DNA from: Streptomyces fradiae
Lineage (GTDB): Bacteria > Actinomycetota > Actinomycetes > Streptomycetales > Streptomycetaceae
NCBI RefSeq assembly: GCF_041270065.1
Contig: NZ_CP065958.1
Span: 682,001-746,000 of the forward strand
Reading direction: 5' to 3'
Length of the DNA stretch: 64,000 nucleotides
Positions 1 through 8,470 of the stretch are shown piece after piece. The notes beneath the pieces are model-generated. The model ran no database searches. It was not told the DNA's origin and saw only the letters and a program-made list of their open reading frames with translations. Made by a program: the position numbers and the translations under genes. Positions within the stretch are counted from its first letter, which is position 1, and each line of letters begins with the position of its first letter.

Positions 1-47
1 CGTACCACCCAGGGAGTACGGGCAGCGCGGGCGGCTGCTCCTCGACT

Positions 48-69
48 CTGTACCTACTGGTATGTACAG
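48..69. promoter_or_regulatory. Putative TetR operator (22-bp dyad)
   Basis: A near-perfect inverted repeat with outer arms CTGTAC and GTACAG (10 bp between them) and inner half-sites TAC and GTA. It lies 8 bp upstream of the ATG chosen for the TetR gene. The position suggests autoregulation of the TetR/DUF4865 unit; this is inferred from location and symmetry. Confidence 0.6.
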
Positions 70-77
70 TGAGGATC

Positions 78-662
78 ATGAGTGCTGCCAGGAGTGCCGA
101 CGCGCCGGAACGACTGATCGAGGCCACCCGCGAACTGCTGTGGGAGCGCGGTTACGTCGGCACCAGCCCGAAGGCGATCCAGCAGGCCGCCGGGGCGGGT
201 CAGGGCAGCATGTACCACCACTTCGACGGCAAGCAGGACCTCGCGCTTGCCGCGATCCGGCGGAGCGCGGCCGAGCTGCGGGCCGCCGCCGAGCGGGTGC
301 TCGGCGGCGAGGGCACGGCGTACGCGCGGATCGAGGCGTATCTGCTGCGCGAGCGCGACGTGCTGCGCGGCTGTCCGGTGGGGCGGCTGACGATGGACCC
401 CGAGGTCGTCGCGAGCGCGGAGCTGCGCGCGCCGGTCGACGAGACGCTGGACTGGCTGCGCGGCCGGCTCACCGGAATCGTCCAGGAGGGCCTGGACGCC
501 GGGGAGTTCGGCGGCCCGCTGGAGGCAGCGGAGCTCGCGGCGACGATCGTCGCGACCGTGCAGGGCGGCTATGTGCTCGCCCGCGCCTCCGGCTCCCCCG
601 CCGCCTTCGACACGGCCGTACGCGGCCTGCTCGCGCTGCTCGCGCCCCGTGCCGCCCGCTGA
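78..662 (+). CDS. TetR family transcriptional regulator
   Basis: A 194-residue DNA-binding repressor. The N-terminal helix-turn-helix (about residues 5-55) has the typical TetR pattern: LIEATRELLWERGY, then TSPKAIQQAAG, then GSMYHHFDGKQDL. The C-terminal half is the variable ligand-binding domain. The ATG at 78 is preferred over a GTG nine bases upstream that would lie inside the operator dyad. The DUF4865 gene follows after 38 bp and is probably co-transcribed, so it is the likely target. The inducer is unknown. Confidence 0.88.
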   Translation: MSAARSADAPERLIEATRELLWERGYVGTSPKAIQQAAGAGQGSMYHHFDGKQDLALAAIRRSAAELRAAAERVLGGEGTAYARIEAYLLRERDVLRGCPVGRLTMDPEVVASAELRAPVDETLDWLRGRLTGIVQEGLDAGEFGGPLEAAELAATIVATVQGGYVLARASGSPAAFDTAVRGLLALLAPRAAR

Positions 663-700
663 CCACGATGCTCGGACGACGATGTGAAGGAGCACGGTTC

Positions 701-1285
701 ATGCACGCCCTGCAGTACGAGATCACCCTGCCCGCCGACTACGACATGGGGATCATCCGCGAGCGGGTGGCGACCCGCGGGCATCTGCTCGACGCCTTCC
801 CGGGCCTCGGTCTCAAGGCGTATCTGATACGTGAGCGGGCGGACGGCTCGCCGGTGAACCAGTACGCGCCGTTCTATCTGTGGGCGGACCCGGCCGGGAT
901 GAACGCCTTCCTGTGGGGGCCCGGATTCCAGGGCATCGTCAACGACTTCGGACGGCCGGTGGTCCAGCACTGGACCGGCCTCGCGTACGACGAGGGCCCG
1001 GCGTCCGCCGAGCCGCCGCGCACCGCGACGCGCCGCCGCCGGCCGATTCCGGACCGTCTCACCCCGGCCGAGGCGGTCGAGAGCGCCCTGGAGCGGCAGG
1101 CCGCCGAGGTCAAGGCCGACGGCGTGGTGGCGCGGGCCGTCGCCGTGGATCCGCGTCACTGGGAGCTGCTCACCTTCACGCTGTGGGCCGACCCGGGTGT
1201 CGAGGAGCCGGACGCCGACCGGTTCCAGGTGCCGCACCTGTCCGCCCCGGAGCGCGCGGGTCTCGGCCCGGGACGCACCTGGTAG
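701..1285 (+). CDS. DUF4865 family protein
   Basis: A 194-residue protein of the DUF4865 family, which is often found beside TetR regulators in actinobacteria; its biochemical role is unknown. It starts MHALQYEITLPADYDMGIIR and has a conserved aromatic-rich centre (NQYAPFYLW, then NAFLWGPGFQGIVNDFGRP). No signal peptide or membrane segment is visible, so it should be cytoplasmic. A GAAGGAG ribosome binding site precedes the ATG by about 8 bases. It is the second gene of the TetR unit and is probably controlled by the dyad upstream of that gene. Confidence 0.8.
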   Translation: MHALQYEITLPADYDMGIIRERVATRGHLLDAFPGLGLKAYLIRERADGSPVNQYAPFYLWADPAGMNAFLWGPGFQGIVNDFGRPVVQHWTGLAYDEGPASAEPPRTATRRRRPIPDRLTPAEAVESALERQAAEVKADGVVARAVAVDPRHWELLTFTLWADPGVEEPDADRFQVPHLSAPERAGLGPGRTW

Positions 1286-1312
1286 CCGTCCGGTGGGGAC
1301 GACGGACCGGGG

Positions 1313-1849
1313 TCAGCGGCGCACGTGCGCCGCGATCGTCCGGGCGCAGTCGAGCGACTCGGTACGGGTGGTGTCGACCTCCAGGTCGTACGTGACGCCC
1401 TGATGGACGAGTTCGGCCTGCTGGGCCGCCATGCCGCCGGTGCGGTCGCCGCGGGCGATCTCGCGCGCGGCGGCCACCTCGGGGGCGCAGCGGACGCCGA
1501 CCCACAGCACGTCGAGTCCGGCGGTGGCCGCGCGCCAGCGGTCCTGGGAGGCGGCGCCGCCGAGGAAGACGTCGTCGACGACGATCCGGGCGCCCGCCCG
1601 GGCCATCGCCACGATGCCCTCCGTCCAGGCCGCCTCCAGGGCGCGGAACTCCGGTCCGACGCGCACCGCGCCGTCCGCGTCGAACTCGATGCCGCCCGGG
1701 GTGCCTTCGAGCTTCGCGGGCAGGGCGTCGACGAAGTCGTCGACGCCGAAGGCCAGCCAGGGCTCGGGCAGCACGGCCTGGAGGCAGCGGACCATGCCGG
1801 TCTTGCCGGAGCTGGAACCGCCGTTGAGGATGATCATCCGGGTCGTCAC
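1313..1849 (-). CDS. Chloramphenicol phosphotransferase-like P-loop kinase
   Basis: A 178-residue protein of the chloramphenicol 3-O-phosphotransferase family. The Walker A motif GGSSSGKT sits at residues 10-17, and VDDF with an Asp at residue 37 matches the position of the catalytic base known for the family. Length is normal. Family members phosphorylate hydroxyl groups of small molecules, but many chromosomal copies have no demonstrated link to chloramphenicol, so the substrate is open. It is a single gene, convergent with the DUF4865 gene. Confidence 0.8.
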   Translation of the reverse strand: MTTRMIILNGGSSSGKTGMVRCLQAVLPEPWLAFGVDDFVDALPAKLEGTPGGIEFDADGAVRVGPEFRALEAAWTEGIVAMARAGARIVVDDVFLGGAASQDRWRAATAGLDVLWVGVRCAPEVAAAREIARGDRTGGMAAQQAELVHQGVTYDLEVDTTRTESLDCARTIAAHVRR

Positions 1850-1901
1850 CCGGTCACCCTAGGGGCTTCCCCGGGCGGGGTCCCAGCGGATTTCGCCCGC
1901 C

Positions 1902-2711
1902 TCAGCCCACCGGCACCAGCGTGAGGTACGCGATGCCGAGCAGGTCGCGGTAGCCGAGCCAGTGGCCGCGCTGCCGGTCGACCCGGGCGCGGGTCTCGGC
2001 GGCCAGCGGGTGCTCGGGGTGGGCGGCGAGCCAGAGTTCGGTGGCCTGGCGGTAGCCGGACTCGAAGGCCTCCCACTCCTCCGGGCTCGCCGTCTCGATC
2101 CAGGCGGGCCGGAAGCCCGCCTCGATCGCGAGGTCCACGAGGACGTCGAGGGTGGTGTGGTCCTCGACGCGGGCGCCGGGCCACAACCGGGCCAGCTCGG
2201 CGTCCGTGGGGATGCGCTGCCAGAAGCCCTCGCCGAGCAGGACCCGGCCGCCGGGCCGTACCAGACGGCGCAGTTCGCGCAGGATGGTGACGAGGTCGTA
2301 CGGGCCGTCGGGGTCGCACAGCGCCTGGCCCGAGCCGAGGCACAGCACGGTGTCGGCGGGGCCGCGGGTCGTACCGTGGCCGGACTCCTCGACGTACTCG
2401 ACACGTTCCGAGAGGCGCCGCTCGACGGCGAGCTGTCGCCCCAGGGCGAGGTCGGCGCCGTTGATGTCGATCCCGAGCCCCTTGGCGCCGGGGACGGCGG
2501 CGAGCACCCGGAGCAGCAACTCGCCCCAGCCGCAGCCGATGTCGAGCACCGTGGCGGGCGAGGCGGCGGCGAGCCGCGCGATCATGGCGTCGGCCCGGGC
2601 CTCGGACAGCGGGCCGTGGAAGGTGAGTCCGGCGCCGAAGGGCGGCGGTCCGCCGGCGGAGTCGTCTGCGGTGTCTGCGGCCATGGCGTCTGTGGCGGGG
2701 GTTTCGGTCAT
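1902..2711 (-). CDS. Class I SAM-dependent methyltransferase
   Basis: A 269-residue methyltransferase. The SAM-binding loop VLDIGCGWGE (about residues 56-65), an acidic residue after strand 2 (GIDINGADL) and a post-II PYDLVTILRELRRLVRPGG segment are typical of the Rossmann-like class I fold. The ATG at 2711 is chosen because the upstream in-frame extension runs into the neighbouring ROK gene and is basic low-complexity sequence. Its substrate cannot be read from the sequence. It follows the ROK regulator by 11 bp on the same strand, so the two may be co-transcribed. Confidence 0.8.
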   Translation of the reverse strand: MTETPATDAMAADTADDSAGGPPPFGAGLTFHGPLSEARADAMIARLAAASPATVLDIGCGWGELLLRVLAAVPGAKGLGIDINGADLALGRQLAVERRLSERVEYVEESGHGTTRGPADTVLCLGSGQALCDPDGPYDLVTILRELRRLVRPGGRVLLGEGFWQRIPTDAELARLWPGARVEDHTTLDVLVDLAIEAGFRPAWIETASPEEWEAFESGYRQATELWLAAHPEHPLAAETRARVDRQRGHWLGYRDLLGIAYLTLVPVG

Positions 2712-2722
2712 GGGGCGCGACC

Positions 2723-3955
2723 CTAGCTGGCGTCGGCCGTACCGCCCAAGGCATTTAGCGGGTCGTCGAGGACCGGCTGCCAGGCGAGTTCGGCGGCGCC
2801 GACCAGGCTGTTGTGGTCGAGGGTGCAGGGCAGGATCGGTACGCCGCCGCTGCGGCCCCACAGGCTGCGGTCGGCGACCACGGCGCGAAGCCGCCCCGGG
2901 TCGGCGTCCAGGAGCTCGCGGTGCAGGCCGCCGAGGATGATCCGGTCGGGGTTGAGGATGTTGACGAGTCCGGCGAGGCCGAGGCCGAGCCGGTCGATCA
3001 ACTCCCCGGTGGCGACCCGGACTCCGGGGTCGTCGGCGTGGTCGCGCAGCAGGTCGCGGGCCTGCTGGAGCAGCGAGACCTCGGGGCCGGGGTCACGGCC
3101 CGCGGCGGTGAGGAAGGCCAGCGGGTCGGTCTCGACGTCGAGGCAGCCGCGCGAACCGCAGTGGCAGGGGCGGCCCTCGGGGTTGACGGTGAGATGGCCG
3201 ACCTCCAGGGCGAGGCCCGAACTCCCGGTGTGCAGGCGCCCGTCGAGGACGAGCGCGCCGCCGACGCCGCGGTGGCCGGTGGCCACGCACAGCAGGTCCT
3301 TGGCGCCGCGGCCGGCGCCGTGCCGGTGCTCGGCGAGGGCGGCGAGGTTGACGTCGTTGCCGGTGAAGGCGGGGCCCTCGATGCCGGCGGCGCGGATCTG
3401 CTCGGCGAAGATCTCGCGCACCGGCGCACCGGCCGGCCAGGCGAGGTGCAGCGGGTTGAGCGCGGTGCCCTCCGGCTCGGCGACCGCGGAGGGCGCGGCG
3501 AGTCCGGCGCCGACACACCGCCGGCCGGTGGCGCGGAGCAGCGCGGCCCCGGCCTCGACGACGGCGCCGAGCACCTGGGCGGGGTCGGCGGAGACGGTCA
3601 CACAGCCGGGGGCGGTGGCCTCGATGGTGCCGCCGAGACCGACCAGGGCGGCCCGGAAGCCGTCGGCGTGCACCTGGGCGGCGAGGGCGACGGGGCCCTT
3701 CTCGTCGACGGTGAGCCGGTGCGAGGGCCGGCCCTGGGAGCCGGCGGCGGCGCCCGGGTTGGAGTCGACGCGGATGAGGCCCAGGGCCTCCAGCTCGGCG
3801 GCGACGGCGCCGGCGGTGGCGCGGGTGACCCCGAGCTCGGCGGTGAGCACGGCGCGGGTCGGGGCCCGGCCCGTGTGCACGAGTTCGAGCGCGGGTCCGA
3901 GCGCGCTGCGCCCCCTGTCCAGCCGTGTGCGGGTCGTCGTCGCCTTGCCGTTCAT
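2723..3955 (-). CDS. ROK family transcriptional regulator
   Basis: A 410-residue repressor with an N-terminal winged helix (about residues 15-70, with the recognition segment LGVTRATAGAVAAELEALGL) followed by a sugar-kinase-like ROK domain. The zinc-type motif CHCGSRGCLDVE is present, as expected for ROK proteins that sense sugars or sugar phosphates. The gene diverges from the MFS transporter at 4149, whose start region carries a dyad resembling a ROK/XylR box. A role in controlling uptake or export by that transporter is a reasonable inference. Confidence 0.88.
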   Translation of the reverse strand: MNGKATTTRTRLDRGRSALGPALELVHTGRAPTRAVLTAELGVTRATAGAVAAELEALGLIRVDSNPGAAAGSQGRPSHRLTVDEKGPVALAAQVHADGFRAALVGLGGTIEATAPGCVTVSADPAQVLGAVVEAGAALLRATGRRCVGAGLAAPSAVAEPEGTALNPLHLAWPAGAPVREIFAEQIRAAGIEGPAFTGNDVNLAALAEHRHGAGRGAKDLLCVATGHRGVGGALVLDGRLHTGSSGLALEVGHLTVNPEGRPCHCGSRGCLDVETDPLAFLTAAGRDPGPEVSLLQQARDLLRDHADDPGVRVATGELIDRLGLGLAGLVNILNPDRIILGGLHRELLDADPGRLRAVVADRSLWGRSGGVPILPCTLDHNSLVGAAELAWQPVLDDPLNALGGTADAS

Positions 3956-4112
3956 GGCCCCGAGTGTCCCATGATCGCCCGCCCGGAATCCCCTGCCGTC
4001 CCGCTTTGGCCGGGTCCGAACCCTGGGGGGATGCGGCGGGAGGCTCCGGGGCGCGCGGGTCCGGGGGAAGGGGCAAGGGCGTCCGGGGGCCGGGGCGGGC
4101 GTGCCCGGCGGC

Positions 4113-4142
4113 TTGAATCCGGGCGGCGGTCACCCCTATCCT
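4113..4142 (+). promoter_or_regulatory. Sigma-70-like promoter for a leaderless MFS mRNA
   Basis: TTGAAT at 4113-4118 and TATCCT at 4137-4142, separated by 18 bp. The expected transcription start, about 7 bases beyond the -10, coincides with the GTG at 4149, and no Shine-Dalgarno sequence precedes it. This points to leaderless transcription, which is common in Streptomyces. Confidence 0.55.
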
Positions 4143-4143
4143 G

Positions 4144-4168
4144 AGTTTGTGCCGCTACTAAACAAAGT
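4144..4168. promoter_or_regulatory. Putative ROK operator overlapping the MFS start
   Basis: The dyad AGTTTGT (4144-4150) and AACAAAGT (4161-4168) has core arms TTTGT and ACAAA with 11 bp between them. It resembles the XylR-type box of ROK repressors and covers the expected transcription and translation start of the transporter. Binding by the adjacent ROK protein is inferred. Confidence 0.5.
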
Positions 4169-5381
4169 ACGGACGGCCGTATCGGGGGGAACCCGCGGAG
4201 ACACCGCCATCCTCTCCCTGACCCGCCTCCGCACCGCCCTCACCCTGTTCTTCGCCCTCGACGGATTCCTCTTCGCCGGCTGGGTGGTCCGCATCCCGGC
4301 CATCAAGCAGCAGACCGGCGCCTCGGCCGGCGACCTCGGCCTCGCGCTGCTCGGCGTGTCCGCGGGCGCGGTCGTGACCATGACGCTCACCGGGCGCCTG
4401 TGCCGCCGTTACGGCAGCCACCCCGTCACCGTCGTCACGGCCGTGCTCCTCTCGCTCTCCCTGGCCCTGCCGCCGCTGACCCGCTCCCCGCTCGCGCTCG
4501 GCCTGGTGCTTCTGGTCTTCGGCGCCGCGTACGGCGGCATCAACGTCGCCATGAACAGCGCCGCCGTCGACCTGGTCGCCGCGCTGCGCCGCCCGGTGAT
4601 GCCGAGCTTCCACGCCGCCTTCAGCCTCGGCGGCATGCTCGGCGCCGGGCTCGGCGGACTCGTGGCGGGCGCCCTCTCCCCCACCGCCCATCTGCTGGGC
4701 CTCACGGCGGCCGGCCTGCTCCTGACAGCCGCCGCCGGTCCCGTACTCCTGCGGCACCCCTCCCCCGCCCCGCCCGAGGCGCTGCCGGCGCGTCCGAAGG
4801 CCGGCGGCGGACCGGCCCGTACCGCCGGAGCCCGCCGGGCCGTGGTCGTCTTCGGTGTGATCGCGCTCTGCACGGCGTACGGAGAAGGCGCGCTCGCCGA
4901 CTGGGGCGCCCTGCACCTGGCGCAGGACCTGGCCGCGCACCCCGGCGTGGCGGCGGCCGGCTACTCGCTGTTCGCCCTCACCATGACCGCCGGCCGGCTC
5001 TCCGGCACCGCCCTGCTCGAACGCCTCGGCCAGACCCGCACCCTGGTCGCGGGCGGGCTCACCGCCGCCGCGGGCATGCTCCTCGGCGCGCTCGCGCCGA
5101 CCGTGTGGGCCGCCCTGCTCGGCTTCGCCGTGACCGGCCTCGGCCTGGCCAACATCTTCCCGGTCGCCGTGGCCCGTGCCGGCGCCCTCGCCGGACCGAG
5201 CGGCGTCGCCACCGCGTCCACCCTCGGCTACGGCGGCATGCTCCTCGGCCCGCCGTCCATCGGCTTCCTCGCCGACTGGTTCTCGCTGCCGGTCGCCCTG
5301 ACGACGGTCGCGGTGCTCGCGGCGGGGGCGGCGGCGATGGGGTGGGCGGCGCGGGACAGGCGGGCGTCCGGAAGGAGTTGA
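4149..5381 (+). CDS. MFS transporter
   Basis: A 410-residue integral membrane transporter of the major facilitator superfamily with about 12 hydrophobic segments. The loop after TM2 reads GRLCRRYGSHPV, a variant of the MFS signature A motif. The sequence FFALDGFLFAGWVVRIPAIKQQTGAS resembles the FucP/YbjJ-like group whose members move sugars or drugs. The GTG at 4149 is chosen because a good promoter places the mRNA 5' end there; no alternative start has a convincing ribosome binding site. It diverges from the ROK regulator. Confidence 0.82.
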   Translation: MPLLNKVRTAVSGGTRGDTAILSLTRLRTALTLFFALDGFLFAGWVVRIPAIKQQTGASAGDLGLALLGVSAGAVVTMTLTGRLCRRYGSHPVTVVTAVLLSLSLALPPLTRSPLALGLVLLVFGAAYGGINVAMNSAAVDLVAALRRPVMPSFHAAFSLGGMLGAGLGGLVAGALSPTAHLLGLTAAGLLLTAAAGPVLLRHPSPAPPEALPARPKAGGGPARTAGARRAVVVFGVIALCTAYGEGALADWGALHLAQDLAAHPGVAAAGYSLFALTMTAGRLSGTALLERLGQTRTLVAGGLTAAAGMLLGALAPTVWAALLGFAVTGLGLANIFPVAVARAGALAGPSGVATASTLGYGGMLLGPPSIGFLADWFSLPVALTTVAVLAAGAAAMGWAARDRRASGRS

Positions 5382-5397
5382 GCGGTGGGGGCCGGGA

Positions 5398-5442
5398 GCG
5401 CGGGGCGGGCGCACCTTGGGGGCCCGCCCGTCTCCCCCGCGC
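5398..5442 (+). terminator. Probable factor-independent hairpin after the MFS gene
   Basis: GCGCGGGGCGGGC pairs imperfectly with GCCCGCC and CCCCCGCGC downstream, 16 bp beyond the MFS stop codon. There is no U-tract, which is usual for Streptomyces hairpin terminators. Confidence 0.45.
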
Positions 5443-5476
5443 CGTCGGCCTCCGTCACCTCGTCATAATCCGTGTC

Positions 5477-6235
5477 ATGGACACCCTGAGCATCGACACG
5501 CACATCGACGCGCTCGACACCGCGGGCAAGGCCCTCCTGACCGCCGCGGCGGCGGCCGGGACCGACGCCGAGGTCGTCACCTGCCCCGGCTGGCGGGTGC
5601 GCGACCTGCTGCGGCACACCACGATGGTGCACCGCTGGGCCACCGCCTTCGTCGCCGAGGGCCACACCTCCTACCACCCGGACGGCGGCGAACCCGATCT
5701 GGACGGCGACGCGCTTCTCGCGTACGTACGCGGAGGGCACGAGCGGCTCGTGGCCGCCCTCCGCACCGCCCCGGCCGACCTGGAGTGCTGGACCTTCCTG
5801 CCGGCGCCGTCGCCGCTCGCCTTCTGGGCGCGCCGCCAGGCGCACGAGACCACTGTTCACCGGGCGGACGCCGAGTCGGCGCTCCCGGCCGGCCCGGGCC
5901 CGGTGGACCCGGCGCTCGCCGCCGACGGCGTGGACGAGCTGCTGCGCGCGATGCACGGCCGGGACAAGAGCCGGGTGCGTACGGAGCGGCCCGCCCTGCT
6001 GCGGGTCCGGGCCACGGACACCGGCGACCTCTGGGACGTACACCTGTCCCCGGAGGCTCCCCGGACCGAGCGCGACGCGGACGGCACCCGCCCCGCCGAC
6101 TGTGAACTGAGCGGGCCCGCCGACCGGTTGTATCTGACGCTGTGGAACCGGCTGCCGCTCGATGCGGTGCGGATGTCCGGGGACGCGGGGCTCGCCCGGT
6201 TGTGGCGGGAGAACTCGGCCATCACCTGGTCGTAG
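5477..6235 (+). CDS. Maleylpyruvate isomerase N-terminal (DinB-like) family protein
   Basis: A 252-residue protein of the mycothiol-dependent maleylpyruvate isomerase/TIGR03083 family. The helical N-terminal metal-binding domain shows the family pattern CPGWRVRDLLRHTTMVHRW with a later ARRQAHETTVHRADAE, giving three candidate metal-ligand histidines. The C-terminal part (about residues 150-250) resembles the MDMPI C domain. Enzymes of this fold use mycothiol, but the specific reaction is unknown. It stands alone between the MFS gene and a convergent response regulator. Confidence 0.78.
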   Translation: MDTLSIDTHIDALDTAGKALLTAAAAAGTDAEVVTCPGWRVRDLLRHTTMVHRWATAFVAEGHTSYHPDGGEPDLDGDALLAYVRGGHERLVAALRTAPADLECWTFLPAPSPLAFWARRQAHETTVHRADAESALPAGPGPVDPALAADGVDELLRAMHGRDKSRVRTERPALLRVRATDTGDLWDVHLSPEAPRTERDADGTRPADCELSGPADRLYLTLWNRLPLDAVRMSGDAGLARLWRENSAITWS

Positions 6236-6250
6236 GCGCAGAGCGGCGGT

Positions 6251-6994
6251 TCAGCCGAGCCAGCCGGGGCGCACCAGGCCCGACTCGTAGGCGAGAACGA
6301 CGAGTTGGGCCCGGTCGCGGGCGCCGAGTTTCACCATCGTGCGGCTGACGTGGGTCTTGGCGGTCAGCGGGCTGACGACGAGGCGGCGGGCGATCTCCTC
6401 GTTGGACAGGCCGAGGCCGACCAGGGCCATCACCTCCCGCTCCCGCTCGGTGAGTTCGCCGAGGCCGACGGTCCGGGCGGGCGCCTTGGAGCGGGCCGCG
6501 AACTCCTCGATGAGGCGGCGGGTCACGCCGGGCGAGAGCAGCGCGTCGCCGTCCATGACCGCGCGCACGGCCCGCAGCAGTTCCTCGGGCTCGGTGTCCT
6601 TCACCAGGAAGCCCGAGGCGCCGGAGCGGATCGCCTCGAAGACGTACTCGTCGAGCTCGAAGGTGGTCAGCATGACCACCTTCACCGCGGCGAGTTCCGG
6701 GTCGGCGGTGATCTCGCGGGTGGCGGCGAGGCCGTCGAGGCGGGGCATCCGGATGTCCATCAGGACCACATCGGGGCGCAGGGCGCGGACCCGCTCGACG
6801 GCCTCCGCGCCGTCCGCGGCCTCGCCGGCGACCTCGATGTCCGGCTGGGCCGACAGGAGGGCGTGGAAGCCGGCCCGGACCAGGGACTGGTCGTCGGCGA
6901 GCAGGACGCGGATGGGTGGTGCCGGTGTGCCGGGCGGCTCCAGTGTGCCGGGCGACTCGGGCGTGTCGGGTGTCTCGGGGCTCGCGGGGCTCAA
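6251..6994 (-). CDS. LuxR-family (NarL-type) response regulator
   Basis: A 247-residue two-component regulator. The receiver domain (about residues 28-145) contains the acidic pair DD at 34-35, the phosphoacceptor Asp at residue 80 in VVLMDIRMP, and the conserved Lys in GFLVKD. A LuxR-type helix-turn-helix (LTEREREVMALVGLGLSNEEIA) lies at about residues 180-240. The TTG start overlaps the kinase stop codon as TTGA, so translation is coupled. A Pro/Thr/Ser/Glu-rich extension of about 27 residues precedes the receiver domain, which is unusual; no other in-frame start is visible to shorten it. Confidence 0.88.
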   Translation of the reverse strand: MSPASPETPDTPESPGTLEPPGTPAPPIRVLLADDQSLVRAGFHALLSAQPDIEVAGEAADGAEAVERVRALRPDVVLMDIRMPRLDGLAATREITADPELAAVKVVMLTTFELDEYVFEAIRSGASGFLVKDTEPEELLRAVRAVMDGDALLSPGVTRRLIEEFAARSKAPARTVGLGELTEREREVMALVGLGLSNEEIARRLVVSPLTAKTHVSRTMVKLGARDRAQLVVLAYESGLVRPGWLG

Positions 6995-8196
6995 CGGATC
7001 GGCTCCTCGGGGCGGACGGGGAGGCTGGCGCGCACCCGGAAGCCGCCGTCCGGCCGGGTGCCCGCCTCGATGGTGCCACCGAGCGCGGCGGCCCGCTCCC
7101 GCATTCCGGCAAGTCCGTTGCCGCTGCCGCCCGCGTCGCCGCCGGTGGCCGGTCCCGCGTCGTCGACGCTGACCTCCAGGGTGCCGGCGCGGTAGCCGAG
7201 GACGACGGTGGCGGTGCGGGAGCCGGAGTGGCGGACCACGTTGGTGAGCGCCTCCTGCACGATCCGGAACGCGGCGAGTTCCGTCCCCGGCGGCAGCCGT
7301 CTGGGCCGCCCCTCGGTCTCGGTGCGTACGGTGAGGCCGGCCGCGGCGGCCTGCTCGACCAGCTCCGGGAGCCGGTCCAGGCCGGGGGCGGGCGCTCGGG
7401 GTGCGTCGCCGGGAGCCCGCAGGGTGTCGAGCACCTGCCGCACCTCGCCGAGGGCCTCCTTGCTGGCGGCCTTGATGGTGGTGAGCGCGGTGCGGGCCTG
7501 GGTCGGGTCCGAGTCGAGGAGCGCGAGGCCGACGCCGGCCTGGACGTTGATCACGGAGAGGGAGTGGGCGAGGACGTCGTGCAGCTCGCGGGCGATCCGC
7601 AGGCGCTCCTCGTCGGCCCGGCGCCGCTCGGCGGCGGCCCGTTCGGCGCGCTCCTTGGCCCACTGCTCGCGGCGCACCCGGACGAGTTCGGATGCGGCGA
7701 GGATGGCCACGACGAACGCGGCGGTCGGGAGTTCCTGCCCCCAGGGCGCCGGGCCGTCGCCGGCGGGCGGGAGATACCGGTACAGCCAGTGCGCGATCAG
7801 CAGGTGTCCGGCCCAGAGCGATCCGAGCGCCCACCACGCGGCGCGGCGGTGGCCGTGCACGACGGCGGCGAAGCAGGCGAGCGCGACGGGGACGAAGACC
7901 GGACCGTACGCGAATCCCGCGGCCAGGTACGCGAGGGTCACCGCCGCCACGGCGGACACGACGGGCACGGGGCGGCGGTGGCGGAGGAGCAGCGGCAGGA
8001 CGGCGAGGACGAGGAGGGTGCGGGCGAGTCCGTCGATCGCGACGCGCTCGGGCTGGTTGCGGGCGGCGAAGCCGGAGCCGACCAGCACGAACACCCCGAC
8101 GGCCAGCGTCGACCGCCAGGGCAGCCCATGGCGCTCCCAGCCGCCCCACGGCCCGCCGGGCCGGGGCCCCCGCCTGCTGCTCGGCTCTTCGTCCAT
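6991..8196 (-). CDS. Sensor histidine kinase (HPK7/NarX-DesK type)
   Basis: A 401-residue membrane kinase. About five hydrophobic segments lie between residues 28 and 175 and form the sensing domain. The HisKA_3 dimerisation motif is ARELHDVLAHSLS with the phosphoacceptor His at residue 206. The HATPase region has an N-box FRIVQEALTNVVRHSG and a G-box GNGLAGMRERAAALGG. It phosphorylates the response regulator whose start codon overlaps its stop. The ATG at 8196 is chosen because upstream sequence is basic and belongs to the intergenic region. The stimulus is unknown. Confidence 0.9.
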   Translation of the reverse strand: MDEEPSSRRGPRPGGPWGGWERHGLPWRSTLAVGVFVLVGSGFAARNQPERVAIDGLARTLLVLAVLPLLLRHRRPVPVVSAVAAVTLAYLAAGFAYGPVFVPVALACFAAVVHGHRRAAWWALGSLWAGHLLIAHWLYRYLPPAGDGPAPWGQELPTAAFVVAILAASELVRVRREQWAKERAERAAAERRRADEERLRIARELHDVLAHSLSVINVQAGVGLALLDSDPTQARTALTTIKAASKEALGEVRQVLDTLRAPGDAPRAPAPGLDRLPELVEQAAAAGLTVRTETEGRPRRLPPGTELAAFRIVQEALTNVVRHSGSRTATVVLGYRAGTLEVSVDDAGPATGGDAGGSGNGLAGMRERAAALGGTIEAGTRPDGGFRVRASLPVRPEEPIR

Positions 8197-8313
8197 GCGC
8201 CCCACGCTAGACGCGCCTGGCCCGCGGGGGCGTCCGCCGGGCGGGGTGGTCACCCGTACTCCCGGGGGAGTACGAGTGGGGGCGCGGGTGGCGCGGGTGC
8301 CGTTCCGGTGACC

Positions 8314-8409
8314 GCATTCGGGACTGCATGATTTACGGCGCGGCCGGGTCCCGCGGAGGATCAAGGGCCTCCATTCCGCGCCACAAATCACGCTTCACGT
8401 CCCGAACGC
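8314..8409. repeat. 96-bp imperfect inverted repeat between kinase and TetR genes
   Basis: The outer arms GCATTCGGGAC and GTCCCGAACGC continue into CATGATTTACGGCGCGG on the left and the near-complement CCGCGCCACAAATCACG on the right. A smaller pair GGAGG/CCTCC lies in the centre. It could be a structured terminator of the TetR transcript, an operator array for the kinase promoter, or a small palindromic element. Confidence 0.5.
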
Positions 8410-8470
8410 GGCCCCCTGCACGTCCCCCGCGCCCTCGGTCTCGGCCCGCCCGCCCGGCCGGCCGCCCCGG

